Shown here piece by piece: positions 18,268 to 27,972 of a DNA stretch of 64,000 nucleotides. The notes beneath the pieces were generated by a model. That model saw nothing but the letters and a program-made list of their open reading frames with translations, had not been told where the DNA came from and ran no database searches. Source of the stretch: Phyllobacterium sp. T1293 (GTDB lineage Bacteria > Pseudomonadota > Alphaproteobacteria > Rhizobiales > Rhizobiaceae). Location of the stretch: positions 1,555,001 to 1,619,000 of the forward strand of contig NZ_CP088273.1 in the NCBI RefSeq assembly GCF_020731415.2, written 5' to 3'. The stretch's first letter is position 1, and every line of letters starts with the position of its first letter. Position numbers and translations under genes: made by a program.

Positions 18268-19305
18268 CAATCTAGCATTGAATTTTTTGGCATGACGTTA
18301 AGGTTGCATCGCGCCTTTATAAGGCTGCATCGATACCTTATGGTGAAGACCTGTCAAGCAATTAATATGAAGGGTCAAGGGAGACAAAAGACAATAATTA
18401 TCGTTGTCGATCGCGCTTGAAACTACGTGTGAGTGCTGAAAAAACGATAAAACTCATAGATGCGAATGATTCATAATTAAGCTTTAAGCCTTAGTGAAAC
18501 ACAGAAAGAATGGCGCTAAGCCCACAAAACTGATTTATGCTGCAAATTTGGAATTATTCCGATATAATCAAACACCTCCTGCTTTACCTCGCCTTGTATT
18601 TTGTATGTTCCGCGACGAAAACGCTCAAATTTCAACAGATTGAAAAACTCTCAGCGACAGCATTGACGTAACAATTGCCCCGCCGCTCATGCAAATATGC
18701 AAGATTGTGCTGCCTCAAGAATGGCCCCAGTGCTTACCGGTAAACAAGAGCTCTGGCCTAAGAGAATCATCAAAGTTTGTCGGCCTCCGTCACCACACTG
18801 CGATCAGTAGAGCCCGCAGGACAATGTGCGAGAAGAAGTACCTACGGCCCGATAGAAAATCACCTCGTGCGTATTGTCTGTGACCGAGACCTTGTCGGCA
18901 GTGCCGAGTGCCTTCTCGAATGATCATCAGTCCCCTCCCTCAGTCGCCAATCCAATTGGATCGGTGATAATTCTAAGGACAAAGCGAGAATCGCCCTAAC
19001 GCAAGAATTCGTCTTGAGTTTCCCCAGCGGAACGTGGGCGATAGCAAGCTTCCGCTGATCCGGCTTAGTACAAGCTATCGCCGACTGTATCACAGCTTAC
19101 AAACTCTTTGGGAGAGGCAACGAAGCTTGCCGCCACTTATGCCCCATTTGCGTCAATAACTGTGCAGCACAAACGTGCTCGACGAGCTGAAAGAAGTTCT
19201 ATTCGTCACACAAAAATGAACAAAAACCGGAGCAACTGCCCCGATATTCCAACTTATCTGAAAGTATCTTTTTGGGGAGTATTATTGATTTTAAGAAAGC
19301 AAAAG
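18268..19305. other. Non-coding stretch between the glycan genes and tRNA-Asp
   Basis: About one kilobase without a convincing gene. Short open frames (for example 18689-18883) have no ribosome site or family resemblance. The left 100 bases must hold the promoter for the minus-strand glycan trio; imperfect direct repeats TAAGGTTGCATCG and TAAGGCTGCATCG about 21 bases apart lie at 18299-18332. The 3' end of tRNA-Asp faces this stretch, which is where a decayed integrase would be expected, but I recognise none. Confidence 0.5.
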
Positions 19306-19382
19306 TGGCGCGAGTGACGGGGCTCGAACCCGCGACCTCCGGCGTGACAGGCCGGCACTCTAACCAACTGAGCTACACCCGC
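19306..19382 (-). tRNA. tRNA-Asp (GTC)
   Basis: 77 bases with encoded CCA. On the minus strand the acceptor GCGGGTG pairs with CACTCGC (one G-U), the anticodon stem CCGGC/GCCGG encloses loop CTGTCAC with anticodon GTC, and the T arm reads GCGGGTTCGAGCCCCGT. The 3' end points at the accessory glycan block. Confidence 0.97.
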
Positions 19383-19571
19383 GCACTTTGCAAACCAGAA
19401 GTTCATCTGGTGTGAGGCGTCGTTTAAGGGGTTCGCAGGGGAGTGTCAAGCGCTTCGCAACACGAAAAATGCGATTGTGAAAAACTCTTCAAACAAATCA
19501 TAAAAGTGTCGTATACCCCCTTGCCAATAGCGCGCGAAACGCCTAAACGCTCCCCACACACCCTCTGTGAG

Positions 19572-19647
<76 letters not shown>

Positions 19648-19966
19648 TTCCACTGTGGAATATAGAATATCCCCTCAATAAACCTCCTGATCTATCAGCA
19701 ACTCCGCCTATGTGCTGGATTGCATGAATGATACTGGTTTTGAGTTTCGTGATGCGGTTTCTGCATCTATCCCAATAAGAGAATCGGTTTGCAGGCAAAA
19801 ATCATGGTCTTGCACAATGACGGCTGAAGCTTAGGGACAGATACGCTGTCTGACTTTCTCTGCTGCAATCAAACAGGCCCTGTGTTTTCCTCATTGCACG
19901 CATCATTTTCTGCGGCAACAATGTGTTTCTCCTTCCAAGAGACAAACCAAATAATGGGAACAACAC

Positions 19967-20584
19967 ATGGTAACGACCCGCACGTCACGAATCGCCGTCT
20001 TTTCGCTTGCTACACTCTATCCTGCCCTTGCCCATGTGCCCCTCGCCTATGCCCATGTGGGCGTGGGTGAGACCAGCGGCTTTACCCACGGCTTTGCCCA
20101 CCCCATATCCGGCCTTGATCACGTCCTTGCGATGATTCTCGTCGGCATCTTTGCCTTTCAGCTGGGCGGTCGCGCCCTCTGGCTCGTTCCAGCCGCTTTT
20201 GTCGGCATGATGGCTGTCGGCGGCGCGCTCGGCGTTGCCGGGATCACTATGCCCTTCGTGGAGCTTGGAATAGCTCTCTCGATCATCGTGCTCGGTGCAG
20301 CCGTCGCATTTGAGGTTCAGGCGCCGGTTGCCATAGCATCTGGCCTGGTGGGGCTGTTTGCGGTTTTCCATGGCTACGCCCATGGCGCGGAAATGCCTGA
20401 GAGCGCCGGTGGCCTTGCCTATGCGGGTGGGTTCATGGCTGCGACCGCCCTGCTCCACATCGCCGGTATTGGCATTGGCTTTGCTATCGGCAAAATCGGC
20501 CAGCGCGTGGGCCCCAACGTTGTCAGGCTTATTGGCGGGCTTGCAGCCCTTGCCGGTATCGGCATCCTCACAGGCACGCTCTGA
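19967..20584 (+). CDS. hupE: HupE/UreJ family membrane protein (putative nickel/cobalt permease)
   Basis: 205 residues. A signal peptide (IAVFSLATLYPALAHVPLAYA) is followed by mature HVGVGETSGFTHGFAHP and ISGLDHVLAMILVGIFAFQL, the HP-x4-DH nickel-binding signature of HupE/UreJ. Six further hydrophobic segments follow, with internal AVFHGYAHGAEMP. Family members move Ni2+ for hydrogenase or urease; no such enzyme is encoded nearby, so use for another Ni or Co enzyme is possible. It is convergent with lon, sharing a bidirectional terminator. In some Rhizobiales this lon-proximal position holds hupB instead. Confidence 0.87.
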   Translation: MVTTRTSRIAVFSLATLYPALAHVPLAYAHVGVGETSGFTHGFAHPISGLDHVLAMILVGIFAFQLGGRALWLVPAAFVGMMAVGGALGVAGITMPFVELGIALSIIVLGAAVAFEVQAPVAIASGLVGLFAVFHGYAHGAEMPESAGGLAYAGGFMAATALLHIAGIGIGFAIGKIGQRVGPNVVRLIGGLAALAGIGILTGTL

Positions 20585-20603
20585 AACGTCCACTGATAGA
20601 ATC

Positions 20604-20636
20604 AAAAAAGCCGGGCAATGTCTTGCCCGGCTTTTT
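20604..20636. terminator. Bidirectional rho-independent terminator between hupE and lon
   Basis: GCCGGGCAATGTCTTGCCCGGC (in two arms, GCCGGGCAA and TTGCCCGGC) is flanked by A6 on the left and T5 on the right, so it can terminate both convergent transcripts. Confidence 0.93.
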
Positions 20637-20649
20637 GTTTGTTTCGATA

Positions 20650-23076
20650 TTAGTGCGCAATCTGCGCCGAAGCATCATCTTCGGTGGATGCGGCTGCCGG
20701 TACATGAACCGGCTCGGTCCATTCGATTGGTACAGGCGCACGCACCAGCGCATGCTTGAGCACTTCGTTGGCGTGGCTGACCGGGATGATCTCAAGGCCG
20801 TTCTTCACATTATCCGGAATTTCCGCCAGATCCTTGGCGTTCTCTTCCGGGATCAGAACCGTCTTGATGCCACCACGCAGTGCGGCAAGCAGCTTTTCTT
20901 TCAGACCGCCAATCGGCAATACCCGTCCGCGCAGTGTGATTTCGCCGGTCATGGCGATATCCTTACGCACAGGAATACCGGTCAGGATCGAAACGATCGC
21001 TGTTACCATGGCAACACCAGCCGATGGACCATCCTTTGGCGTTGCACCCTCAGGCACATGCACGTGGATATCCCTGCGGTCAAAGAGTGGAGGCTCGACA
21101 CCGAAATCGATGGCTCTTGAGCGGACATAGGATGCCGCCGCAGAAATCGATTCCTTCATCACGTCGCGCAGATTGCCTGTGACAGTCATGCGGCCCTTGC
21201 CGGGCATCATGACGCCTTCAATGGTCAGCAATTCACCGCCCACTTCAGTCCAGGCAAGACCTGTAACAACACCAACCTGATCTTCACCGTCGATCTGGCC
21301 GAAGCGGAATTTCTGTACGCCGAGATAATCGTTGATGTTGGCCTCAGTGACCTTCACCGACTTCTTGGTCTTCGACTTCAGAATTTCCGTCACTGCCTTG
21401 CGGGCAAGCTTCATCAGTTCACGTTCAAGGCTACGCACACCGGCTTCGCGGGTGTAATCGCGCACGATGACACGAATGGCACCTTCTGAAACCGAGAACT
21501 CCTTCGGCTGCAACGCATGATCGCGGATAGCCTTCGGCAACAGGTGCCGCTTGGCAATCTCGACCTTTTCGTCTTCCGTGTAACCGGCAATACGGATGAT
21601 CTCCATACGATCCATCAAAGGACCGGGGATATTCAGCGTATTGGCCGTCGTCACGAACATCACATTCGAAAGGTCATATTCGACCTCAAGATAGTGATCC
21701 ATGAAGGTTGAGTTCTGTTCCGGATCGAGCACCTCAAGCAGAGCCGATGATGGATCGCCGCGGAAGTCCTGGCCCATCTTGTCGATCTCGTCGAGCAGGA
21801 AGAGCGGGTTGGACTTCTTTGCCTTCTTCATCGACTGGATGACCTTGCCGGGCATCGAACCGATATAAGTGCGGCGGTGACCGCGAATTTCAGCCTCGTC
21901 ACGCACGCCGCCAAGCGACATGCGGATATATTCGCGGCCGGTTGCCTTGGCGATCGAACGGGCCAGCGACGTCTTGCCGACACCGGGAGGACCAACGAGA
22001 CACAGGATCGGGCCTTTGATCTTGGTCGACCGCGCCTGCACGGCGAGATATTCCACGATCCGGTCTTTCACCTTGTCGAGGCCATAATGCTCGGCGTCCA
22101 GAACCTCGTCGGCAAGGTTCAGATCGTTCTTGACCTTCGACTTCTTGTTCCACGGAATGGTCAAGAGCCAGTCGAGATAGTTGCGAACAACCGTCGCTTC
22201 GGCGGACATCGGGCTCATCTGGCGAAGCTTCTTCAACTCCTGATTGGCCTTCTCGCGCGCTTCCTTGGAGAATTTTGTCTTCTTGATGCGCTCTTCCAGT
22301 TCGGCTGCCTCGTCGCGGCCATCTTCGCCGTCGCCAAGTTCCTTCTGGATCGCCTTCATCTGTTCATTGAGGTAGTATTCGCGCTGGGTCTTTTCCATCT
22401 GGCGCTTGACGCGCGAGCGGATACGCTTTTCCACCTGAAGAACGGAAATTTCCGACTCCATGAACGACATTGCCTTTTCCAACCGCGCACGCACGGAAAG
22501 AATGGACAGCATGTCCTGCTTTTCAGGAATCTTGATCGCAAGATGCGAGGCGACCGTATCGGCCAGCTTCGAATAATCCTCGATCTGTCCGGCTGCGCCA
22601 ACGACTTCTGGCGAAATCTTCTTGTTCAGCTTCACGTAGTTTTCAAAGTCAGACACGACAGAGCGGGCCAACGCTTCGATTTCAACGGGATCTTCTGATG
22701 GTTCTGCCAGCGTCGTGGCATTGGCTTCGTGGTAATCCTCACGATCACTGAAACTGGTGATTTCAGCGCGGGCAATACCCTCAACCAGAACCTTGACCGT
22801 ACCATCCGGCAGTTTCAGCAACTGCAGGACATTGGCAATGGTGCCTATGCTGTAGATTGCATCCGACTGCGGATCATCATCCGCAGCGTTCTTCTGTGTG
22901 GCAAGCAGGATTTGCTTGTCGACGCCCATCACTTCCTCAAGTGCGCGAATGGATTTTTCGCGACCAACGAAGAGTGGAACGATCATGTGTGGGAAGACAA
23001 CGATATCGCGCAATGGCAAAACGGCATAAAGCCCGCTTTCCCCACCCGCTGGTGTCTTCTTGCTTGCAACCGTCAT
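20650..23076 (-). CDS. lon: ATP-dependent protease La (Lon)
   Basis: 808 residues, full-length LonA. The N-terminal substrate-binding domain begins [19 protein letters not shown]; the AAA+ module has Walker [10 protein letters not shown] and Walker [11 protein letters not shown]; the proteolytic domain has [10 protein letters not shown] with catalytic Ser685 and [10 protein letters not shown] with catalytic Lys728. It degrades misfolded and regulatory proteins in the cytoplasm. It lies downstream of clpP and clpX in the conserved alphaproteobacterial order, about 470 bases after clpX, with its own leader containing a palindromic element. The start follows GAAAGGACATGAA. Confidence 0.98.
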   Translation of the reverse strand: MTVASKKTPAGGESGLYAVLPLRDIVVFPHMIVPLFVGREKSIRALEEVMGVDKQILLATQKNAADDDPQSDAIYSIGTIANVLQLLKLPDGTVKVLVEGIARAEITSFSDREDYHEANATTLAEPSEDPVEIEALARSVVSDFENYVKLNKKISPEVVGAAGQIEDYSKLADTVASHLAIKIPEKQDMLSILSVRARLEKAMSFMESEISVLQVEKRIRSRVKRQMEKTQREYYLNEQMKAIQKELGDGEDGRDEAAELEERIKKTKFSKEAREKANQELKKLRQMSPMSAEATVVRNYLDWLLTIPWNKKSKVKNDLNLADEVLDAEHYGLDKVKDRIVEYLAVQARSTKIKGPILCLVGPPGVGKTSLARSIAKATGREYIRMSLGGVRDEAEIRGHRRTYIGSMPGKVIQSMKKAKKSNPLFLLDEIDKMGQDFRGDPSSALLEVLDPEQNSTFMDHYLEVEYDLSNVMFVTTANTLNIPGPLMDRMEIIRIAGYTEDEKVEIAKRHLLPKAIRDHALQPKEFSVSEGAIRVIVRDYTREAGVRSLERELMKLARKAVTEILKSKTKKSVKVTEANINDYLGVQKFRFGQIDGEDQVGVVTGLAWTEVGGELLTIEGVMMPGKGRMTVTGNLRDVMKESISAAASYVRSRAIDFGVEPPLFDRRDIHVHVPEGATPKDGPSAGVAMVTAIVSILTGIPVRKDIAMTGEITLRGRVLPIGGLKEKLLAALRGGIKTVLIPEENAKDLAEIPDNVKNGLEIIPVSHANEVLKHALVRAPVPIEWTEPVHVPAAASTEDDASAQIAH

Positions 23077-23134
23077 TTCATGTCCTTTCTCAGGCCAATC
23101 GGCCTAGATCGCCACATCCGGGTACCCTTTGGTT

Positions 23135-23177
23135 GCATGATCTTTCCAAAAATCGGGAACCATTTTTGGGATCATGC
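23135..23177. repeat. Palindromic intergenic element (rhizobial RIME/REP-like)
   Basis: GCATGATC-TTT-CCAAAAAT, loop CGGGAACC, ATTTTTGG-GATCATGC: two eight-base stems with a three-base bulge. The GCATGATC ... GATCATGC frame with a purine-rich loop is the form of repeats scattered through rhizobial genomes. It lies in the 468-base gap between clpX and lon, in the lon leader. No gene is seen in the rest of that gap apart from the clpX terminator. Confidence 0.65.
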
Positions 23178-23494
23178 GAAGAGCGGCGTACTACCGGTTG
23201 TGCAGCTTAACCTTTACTTGGAGTGGCGGGGCTCTCGTTTCAAGCGCCCCGGTTTCAAGCACAGTCACAGAATCGTAATCTATCCTGCTCCTACCAACGT
23301 CCAAGCGCAATCTTTTGCGATGCAGCACACCTCTGAAGAGGATGATTTTCGTGGAAATCATCGGTCGACCGGGGCGATACTGCCCGCTTCGGGCTTTTAC
23401 GCCTACGCTGCTCTCACAAAAATTGTGCGCCTCTTATAGTTAATCAATCGTAAATATTGTTTCGTGGCGCAATTAAGACGAGCAACAAATGCAA

Positions 23495-23519
23495 AAGGCC
23501 CCGCTGATGCGGAGCCCTT
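23495..23519 (-). terminator. Terminator downstream of clpX
   Basis: On the minus strand GGCTCCGC-atca-GCGGGGCC forms an eight-base stem followed by TTTTGC, 25-50 bases after the clpX stop. The right arm also has AAAAAAGC on the other side, so the hairpin is usable in both directions. Confidence 0.75.
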
Positions 23520-23544
23520 GCTTTTTTGACATCGCTTCGACGCT

Positions 23545-24819
23545 CTACGCCGAAACGTTGCCCTTCTCTTCCTTGCGCTCCGCATAGATGTAGAGCGGGC
23601 GTGAATTGCCTTCGACCACATCGCCGGAGATCACAACCTCCTGCACGCCGTCAAGCGTTGGCAGTTCATACATCGTATCGAGCAGGATTTTCTCCATGAT
23701 CGAACGAAGGCCACGCGCACCGGTCTTGCGGGCAATGGCCCGCAGAGCGATTGCTTTCAACGCATCTTCATGGAACGTCAGCTCGACATTTTCCATATCG
23801 AACAGGCGCTGATACTGCTTGACCAGAGCGTTCTTCGGCTCCGACAAAATCTGCACCAGAGCAGCTTCATCAAGATCCTCGAGCGTCGCGATAACAGGCA
23901 GACGACCAACAAATTCGGGGATAAGGCCGAATTTCAGCAGATCTTCAGGCTCAAGCTCGCGAAAGATTGCGCCAACACGGCGTTCGTCCGGGCTTTTGAC
24001 CGCAGCACTGAAGCCGATGGACGTTTTCTCGCCACGCGCCGAGATGATCTTGTCGAGACCGGCAAAAGCACCACCGCAGATGAACAGGATGTTGGTTGTG
24101 TCCACCTGCAGGAATTCCTGCTGGGGATGCTTGCGTCCACCCTGCGGCGGAACGGAAGCGACCGTACCTTCCATGATCTTCAAAAGTGCCTGCTGCACGC
24201 CCTCGCCCGACACGTCGCGGGTAATCGACGGGTTGTCGGACTTGCGGCTGATCTTGTCGACTTCGTCGATATAGACGATGCCGCGCTGTGCCCGCTCGAC
24301 ATTATAGTCGGCAGACTGGAGCAGCTTGAGAATGATGTTCTCGACATCCTCACCGACGTAACCGGCTTCCGTCAGCGTCGTCGCGTCTGCCATGGTAAAC
24401 GGCACGTCGATGATGCGGGCGAGCGATTGCGCCAGATAGGTTTTGCCGCAACCGGTTGGACCAACGAGAAGGATGTTGGACTTCGCCAGTTCGACTTCAT
24501 TGTTTTTCGATGCGTGGGCCAACCGCTTATAGTGGTTGTGTACCGCGACAGAGAGAACACGCTTGGCATGGTTCTGACCGATGACATAATCATCGAGTAC
24601 AGCCATGATTTCCTGCGGCGTCGGAACGCCTTCACGGGATTTCACCATCGAGGATTTGTTTTCCTCGCGGATGATGTCCATGCACAACTCGACGCATTCA
24701 TCACAGATGAAGACAGTCGGGCCCGCAATCAGTTTGCGAACTTCGTGCTGGCTCTTCCCGCAAAACGAGCAATAAAGCGTATTCTTTGAATCACCGCCGC
24801 CGTTGCTGACTTTGCTCAT
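23545..24819 (-). CDS. clpX: ATP-dependent Clp protease ATP-binding subunit ClpX
   Basis: 424 residues. The N-terminal zinc-binding domain has CSFCGKSQ and [10 protein letters not shown]; the AAA+ core has Walker [13 protein letters not shown], Walker [10 protein letters not shown], and the IGF loop in [10 protein letters not shown] that docks ClpP. The C-terminal sensor region reads [20 protein letters not shown]. ClpX unfolds tagged substrates and feeds them to ClpP; in alphaproteobacteria it also clears cell-cycle regulators. It lies 230 bases downstream of clpP, separately punctuated by its own leader. Confidence 0.98.
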   Translation of the reverse strand: MSKVSNGGGDSKNTLYCSFCGKSQHEVRKLIAGPTVFICDECVELCMDIIREENKSSMVKSREGVPTPQEIMAVLDDYVIGQNHAKRVLSVAVHNHYKRLAHASKNNEVELAKSNILLVGPTGCGKTYLAQSLARIIDVPFTMADATTLTEAGYVGEDVENIILKLLQSADYNVERAQRGIVYIDEVDKISRKSDNPSITRDVSGEGVQQALLKIMEGTVASVPPQGGRKHPQQEFLQVDTTNILFICGGAFAGLDKIISARGEKTSIGFSAAVKSPDERRVGAIFRELEPEDLLKFGLIPEFVGRLPVIATLEDLDEAALVQILSEPKNALVKQYQRLFDMENVELTFHEDALKAIALRAIARKTGARGLRSIMEKILLDTMYELPTLDGVQEVVISGDVVEGNSRPLYIYAERKEEKGNVSA

Positions 24820-25049
24820 TGCAGTTTCCTTTCAGTATCGGCGCCCTGTTTTGCCGGGAACCGTTCACCCCCTTTGGACTATGCCCTGCGGGGAATGATT
24901 CGAATAGTAATTCGAAGAATAGGCTTCCTCTACTCACCAATGACTTAACGTAACGTCTGTTGGCCTGCATGCAAGCCGGTTGTGTGGCAAAAAGTCCGCA
25001 TCCGGGTCAAAAAAAGTTCATTCTTGGCCCGGTGCGGCCATTTAGCCGG

Positions 25050-25679
25050 TTACTTTGCGTCGCCTTCGATGATCGCACGGGATTCAAGCACCTTGTCGAT
25101 CAATCCGAACTCAAGTGATTCCTGTGCCGTCATGAAGTGATCACGATCGAGAGTCTTCTCGATTGTCTCGTAGTCGCGGCCCGTGTGCTTGACGTAAATC
25201 TCGTTGAGGCGGCGCTTCATTTTGATGATGTCCTGGGCGTGGCGCTCGATATCCGAAGCCTGACCCTGGAAACCGCCTGATGGCTGGTGAAGCATGATGC
25301 GGGCGTTCGGCAGAACGAAGCGCATATCCTTTTCACCGGCGGTCAGCAGCAACGAGCCCATCGACGCAGCCTGACCGAAGCAAAGGGTCGATACGGCAGG
25401 ACGGATGAACTGCATGGTGTCATAGATCGCCATGCCAGATGTGACGACGCCGCCGGGTGAATTGATGTAGAGATTGATTTCTTTCTTCGGATTTTCCGAT
25501 TCAAGGAACAGGAGCTGGGCGCAGATCAGCGTCGCCATCCCGTCCTCGATCGGGCCGGTAATGAAAATGATGCGTTCTTTCAGCAGGCGCGAGAAAATAT
25601 CATAGGCCCGCTCGCCCCGGTTGGTCTGCTCGACGACCATGGGTACGAGGTTCATTGCTGTTTCGATTGGATCTCTCAT
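25050..25679 (-). CDS. clpP: ATP-dependent Clp protease proteolytic subunit ClpP
   Basis: 209 residues. The catalytic triad is Ser106 ([11 protein letters not shown]), His131 (MLHQPSGG) and Asp180 (TLDRDHFM), with the spacing of E. coli Clp[21 protein letters not shown] supplies the oxyanion region and the start of the handle helix. It is upstream of clpX on the same strand. The promoter should lie in the 195-base gap to the divergent gene at 25875. Confidence 0.98.
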   Translation of the reverse strand: MRDPIETAMNLVPMVVEQTNRGERAYDIFSRLLKERIIFITGPIEDGMATLICAQLLFLESENPKKEINLYINSPGGVVTSGMAIYDTMQFIRPAVSTLCFGQAASMGSLLLTAGEKDMRFVLPNARIMLHQPSGGFQGQASDIERHAQDIIKMKRRLNEIYVKHTGRDYETIEKTLDRDHFMTAQESLEFGLIDKVLESRAIIEGDAK

Positions 25680-25874
25680 CGGTGGGCCTCAGCGTTTTTG
25701 GAGAACAAGGGGTTTGAACGCCCCCAAGATTCGTGGATTACACTTTCGATACATAGGGTGTTGCCGCCCTGTTCCGCAAGATGTTCTGCACTTTATCACC
25801 CAAATCGGCTATTGCTGGAAGCTCCGGGGTTTCGCGCAAAATCTCGCAACCATACCCGAAATCGGAATGTAATA

Positions 25875-26477
25875 ATGAGAGTCAAGGCCCACGAGATAAG
25901 TTCCGATGTCCATGATGAAAACGAAACGGGGCTGCTTTGCTTGCAACCTGGCTACACTCAAGGGTTAAGAATAAGCCCGCGCTGGCCCTCTTCATACGTC
26001 CATATTGATCGCGAGGCGTTCAACCGCTTGCTTGCGGTACGCGAAGAATTGCCAGAGGGCGTCACGTTGATCCTCACCAGAGGTTACGAACAGGCGCATT
26101 CGAGACTTGGCCTTGTCAGGCGCGTTTCGCGGCAAATGGGAATAAAGCTGTTTCAGATCCTGTATAGCCAGCGACGCTCAGAAATCGCCGAGATATTCGG
26201 TGCCAACGGACATGATGTTGATGGAACGCATATCGATGTCTCAATTGCGGTTGGCCTGAAGAGGTTGCGGTTTCTCCCGCTCGGCGTGTTCACACCGGAA
26301 TTGTGGCAGAAAGCCAAGGTCCGGCGTCATCAGCCTGATATCGAGGCCGTGAAGGCCAAATTAAGGGAACATGGCTTCCACATCCATCACAATCACACCG
26401 AAAGTCTCCAGATTCACTGTGACTTGATATCTCCCAAGACTCCTGATCATGACGGAGTACTACAGGGGGCCGTTTAA
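25875..26477 (+). CDS. Uncharacterised protein with weak M15 (VanX/VanY-like) metallopeptidase resemblance
   Basis: 200 residues from the ATG at 25875; longer upstream frames have no ribosome site. LPEGVTLILTRGYEQAHSRL resembles the basic-residue loop of D-Ala-D-Ala peptidases, NGHDVDGTHIDVSI resembles the SxHxxGxAxD zinc motif but with one extra residue between His and Asp, and the C-terminal NHTESLQIHCDLI could hold the third ligand. If right, it would act on peptidoglycan stem peptides, but no export signal is seen and the motif is imperfect. It could be an unrelated conserved protein. It is convergent with the FAD oxidoreductase, overlapping it by four bases. Confidence 0.55.
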   Translation: MRVKAHEISSDVHDENETGLLCLQPGYTQGLRISPRWPSSYVHIDREAFNRLLAVREELPEGVTLILTRGYEQAHSRLGLVRRVSRQMGIKLFQILYSQRRSEIAEIFGANGHDVDGTHIDVSIAVGLKRLRFLPLGVFTPELWQKAKVRRHQPDIEAVKAKLREHGFHIHHNHTESLQIHCDLISPKTPDHDGVLQGAV

Positions 26478-27577
26478 GCGGCTTCCGCCAGCAACCAGCG
26501 CTTGAGCAGGGGTACATCGCCGGTTCCCAGCGCCTGCGCCACACGCCGCCCGACCGCCGCGCCGAACTTGTATCCGTGTCCGGAACAGGCAGAGACAACC
26601 AGACATTTCCCCTCTTCCATGGCGAAAAATCGGCTATCCGCGGTGAACGTGTAGGCGCAGGTGACAACATTGGTGACTGTGTATTCGCCGATCCGCTTCA
26701 TAGGCGGTGCGAAGAGATCGCGGATCGCCTCACCCTCACCCGCTTCCGGAACCCGGCGCAGGTCAGCATCAGGCGATTTGCGCTTGTGCAGACCAGAGCC
26801 GAATTTCAGGCCGCCGCCACCACTTGCGGGAATGATGTAACCATCCGTGCGTCCACCCACATCGAGTACAACCGGAGAACTATCCCATGCGGCTTTTAAA
26901 TCCGCAGGTGGTTCAAGATAAACGACGGCAGTGCGGTAGGTAGTGAGCGAAGATGTCACGCCGGGGAAAAGTTTTGTGACCCATGCGCCCGCCGTAACAA
27001 CAACCCTGTCGGCGGTAATCACCGTTCCGTCCGCAAGCGCGACCGATCCGGCGGCACTGTCAACTGCGGTGACTTTTGTATTTTCCAGAACCACCGCACC
27101 ATGCGCACGCAGCCAGCGGGCGATATCAGTGGCGATCTTCCTGCAATGCAACGCTCCCCCCTCCGGCGAGAAGAATGCATACCGGAATGTTCCTTCTTCC
27201 AGATAGCCATAGCGTTTCACCGCTTCCGCTGGCTCATATATCTCCAGCGGATAACCGCCGCGCTCCAACCCCTCGCGATATTCCTCCGCTTCATCATCAG
27301 CTTGACGCGAAATGCAGATGAAGCCGCGCGGATCGAGATGCGTCGTTCCGATATCCTGCCACAGCTCGTCCCACGCCTCATAGGCTTCCGAGATTGCATC
27401 GGCATAACCACCGGCAGCACCATAGGCACGGCGGATAATACGATGGTGATCTCCGGAAGCCGCCAGCGGATTGGAAATAGGTCCCTGCTCGATCAACGTC
27501 ACAGAATGGCCCGCCTTGGTCAGCGACCATGCGCTGGACAGCCCGGCAATTCCTGCCCCGACGATGGTGATTTTCAT
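26474..27577 (-). CDS. FAD-dependent oxidoreductase (DAO / monomeric sarcosine oxidase-like)
   Basis: 367 residues. The ADP-binding fold is at the extreme N-terminus (MKITIVGAGIAGLSSAWSLT), with HHRIIRRAYG typical of the SoxA/SolA flavinylation loop, ADRVVVTAGAWV before the second nucleotide contact, and the C-terminal CLVVSACSGHGYKFGAAVG, in which the Cys corresponds to the covalent flavin ligand of monomeric sarcosine oxidases. It probably oxidises an N-methyl or secondary amine. The exact substrate is unknown. It is divergent from the barstar gene across about 40 bases. Confidence 0.85.
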   Translation of the reverse strand: MKITIVGAGIAGLSSAWSLTKAGHSVTLIEQGPISNPLAASGDHHRIIRRAYGAAGGYADAISEAYEAWDELWQDIGTTHLDPRGFICISRQADDEAEEYREGLERGGYPLEIYEPAEAVKRYGYLEEGTFRYAFFSPEGGALHCRKIATDIARWLRAHGAVVLENTKVTAVDSAAGSVALADGTVITADRVVVTAGAWVTKLFPGVTSSLTTYRTAVVYLEPPADLKAAWDSSPVVLDVGGRTDGYIIPASGGGGLKFGSGLHKRKSPDADLRRVPEAGEGEAIRDLFAPPMKRIGEYTVTNVVTCAYTFTADSRFFAMEEGKCLVVSACSGHGYKFGAAVGRRVAQALGTGDVPLLKRWLLAEAA

Positions 27578-27617
27578 GATTGGGTCCTGCTATGACTTAT
27601 GGAGGAGGAAGATTCGC

Positions 27618-27953
27618 ATGCAATATGAAACCATTCGCATCGATTGCTCAAACATTTTCGATGAAGACAGCTTTCACAGCGTTTTTGCCGCGACGTTTGG
27701 TTTTCCTGCATTCTATGGTCGCAACATGGATGCGTGGGTCGATTGCATGACATCGCTGGATGAACCCGATGACGGCATGACCACCGTTACGGTCGAAAGG
27801 GGGGGCATCGTGGTGTTGCAGCTTGATGCAATCGCTCAAATGCGGGATCGTTGCCGCCGTACATATGACGACCTTCTCGAATGCTCCGCTTTCGTCAATT
27901 GGCGCCGTATGCAAAGCGGCCTCAAGCCTGTCCTCTGCCTGTCTTTTGCCTGA
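27618..27953 (+). CDS. Barstar-family protein (orphan barnase-type RNase inhibitor)
   Basis: 111 residues from the ATG at 27618, directly behind GGAGGAGGAA, an unusually strong ribosome site. FGFPAFYGRNMDAWVDCMTS matches the barstar sequence YYGENLDALWDCLT: Asp35 and Asp39 of barstar, both barnase contacts, are kept, while Trp38 is replaced and a Trp sits one place earlier. Barstar proteins inhibit secreted ribonucleases. No barnase-type gene is visible on either side, so it may act on an unlinked or foreign RNase. It precedes the P450 gene by 19 bases and is likely co-transcribed. Confidence 0.82.
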   Translation: MQYETIRIDCSNIFDEDSFHSVFAATFGFPAFYGRNMDAWVDCMTSLDEPDDGMTTVTVERGGIVVLQLDAIAQMRDRCRRTYDDLLECSAFVNWRRMQSGLKPVLCLSFA

Positions 27954-27972
27954 CCCTGACGGTACATCAATC

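Noticed and set aside
18689..18883. Small frames in the gap before tRNA-Asp as integrase remnants
   Set aside because: No integrase or transposase motif is recognisable and there are no ribosome sites.
19648..19966. Cobalamin or nickel riboswitch before the hupE-like gene
   Set aside because: No B12-box or NiCo motif was seen; only a small hairpin (GACAG/CTGTC) is present.
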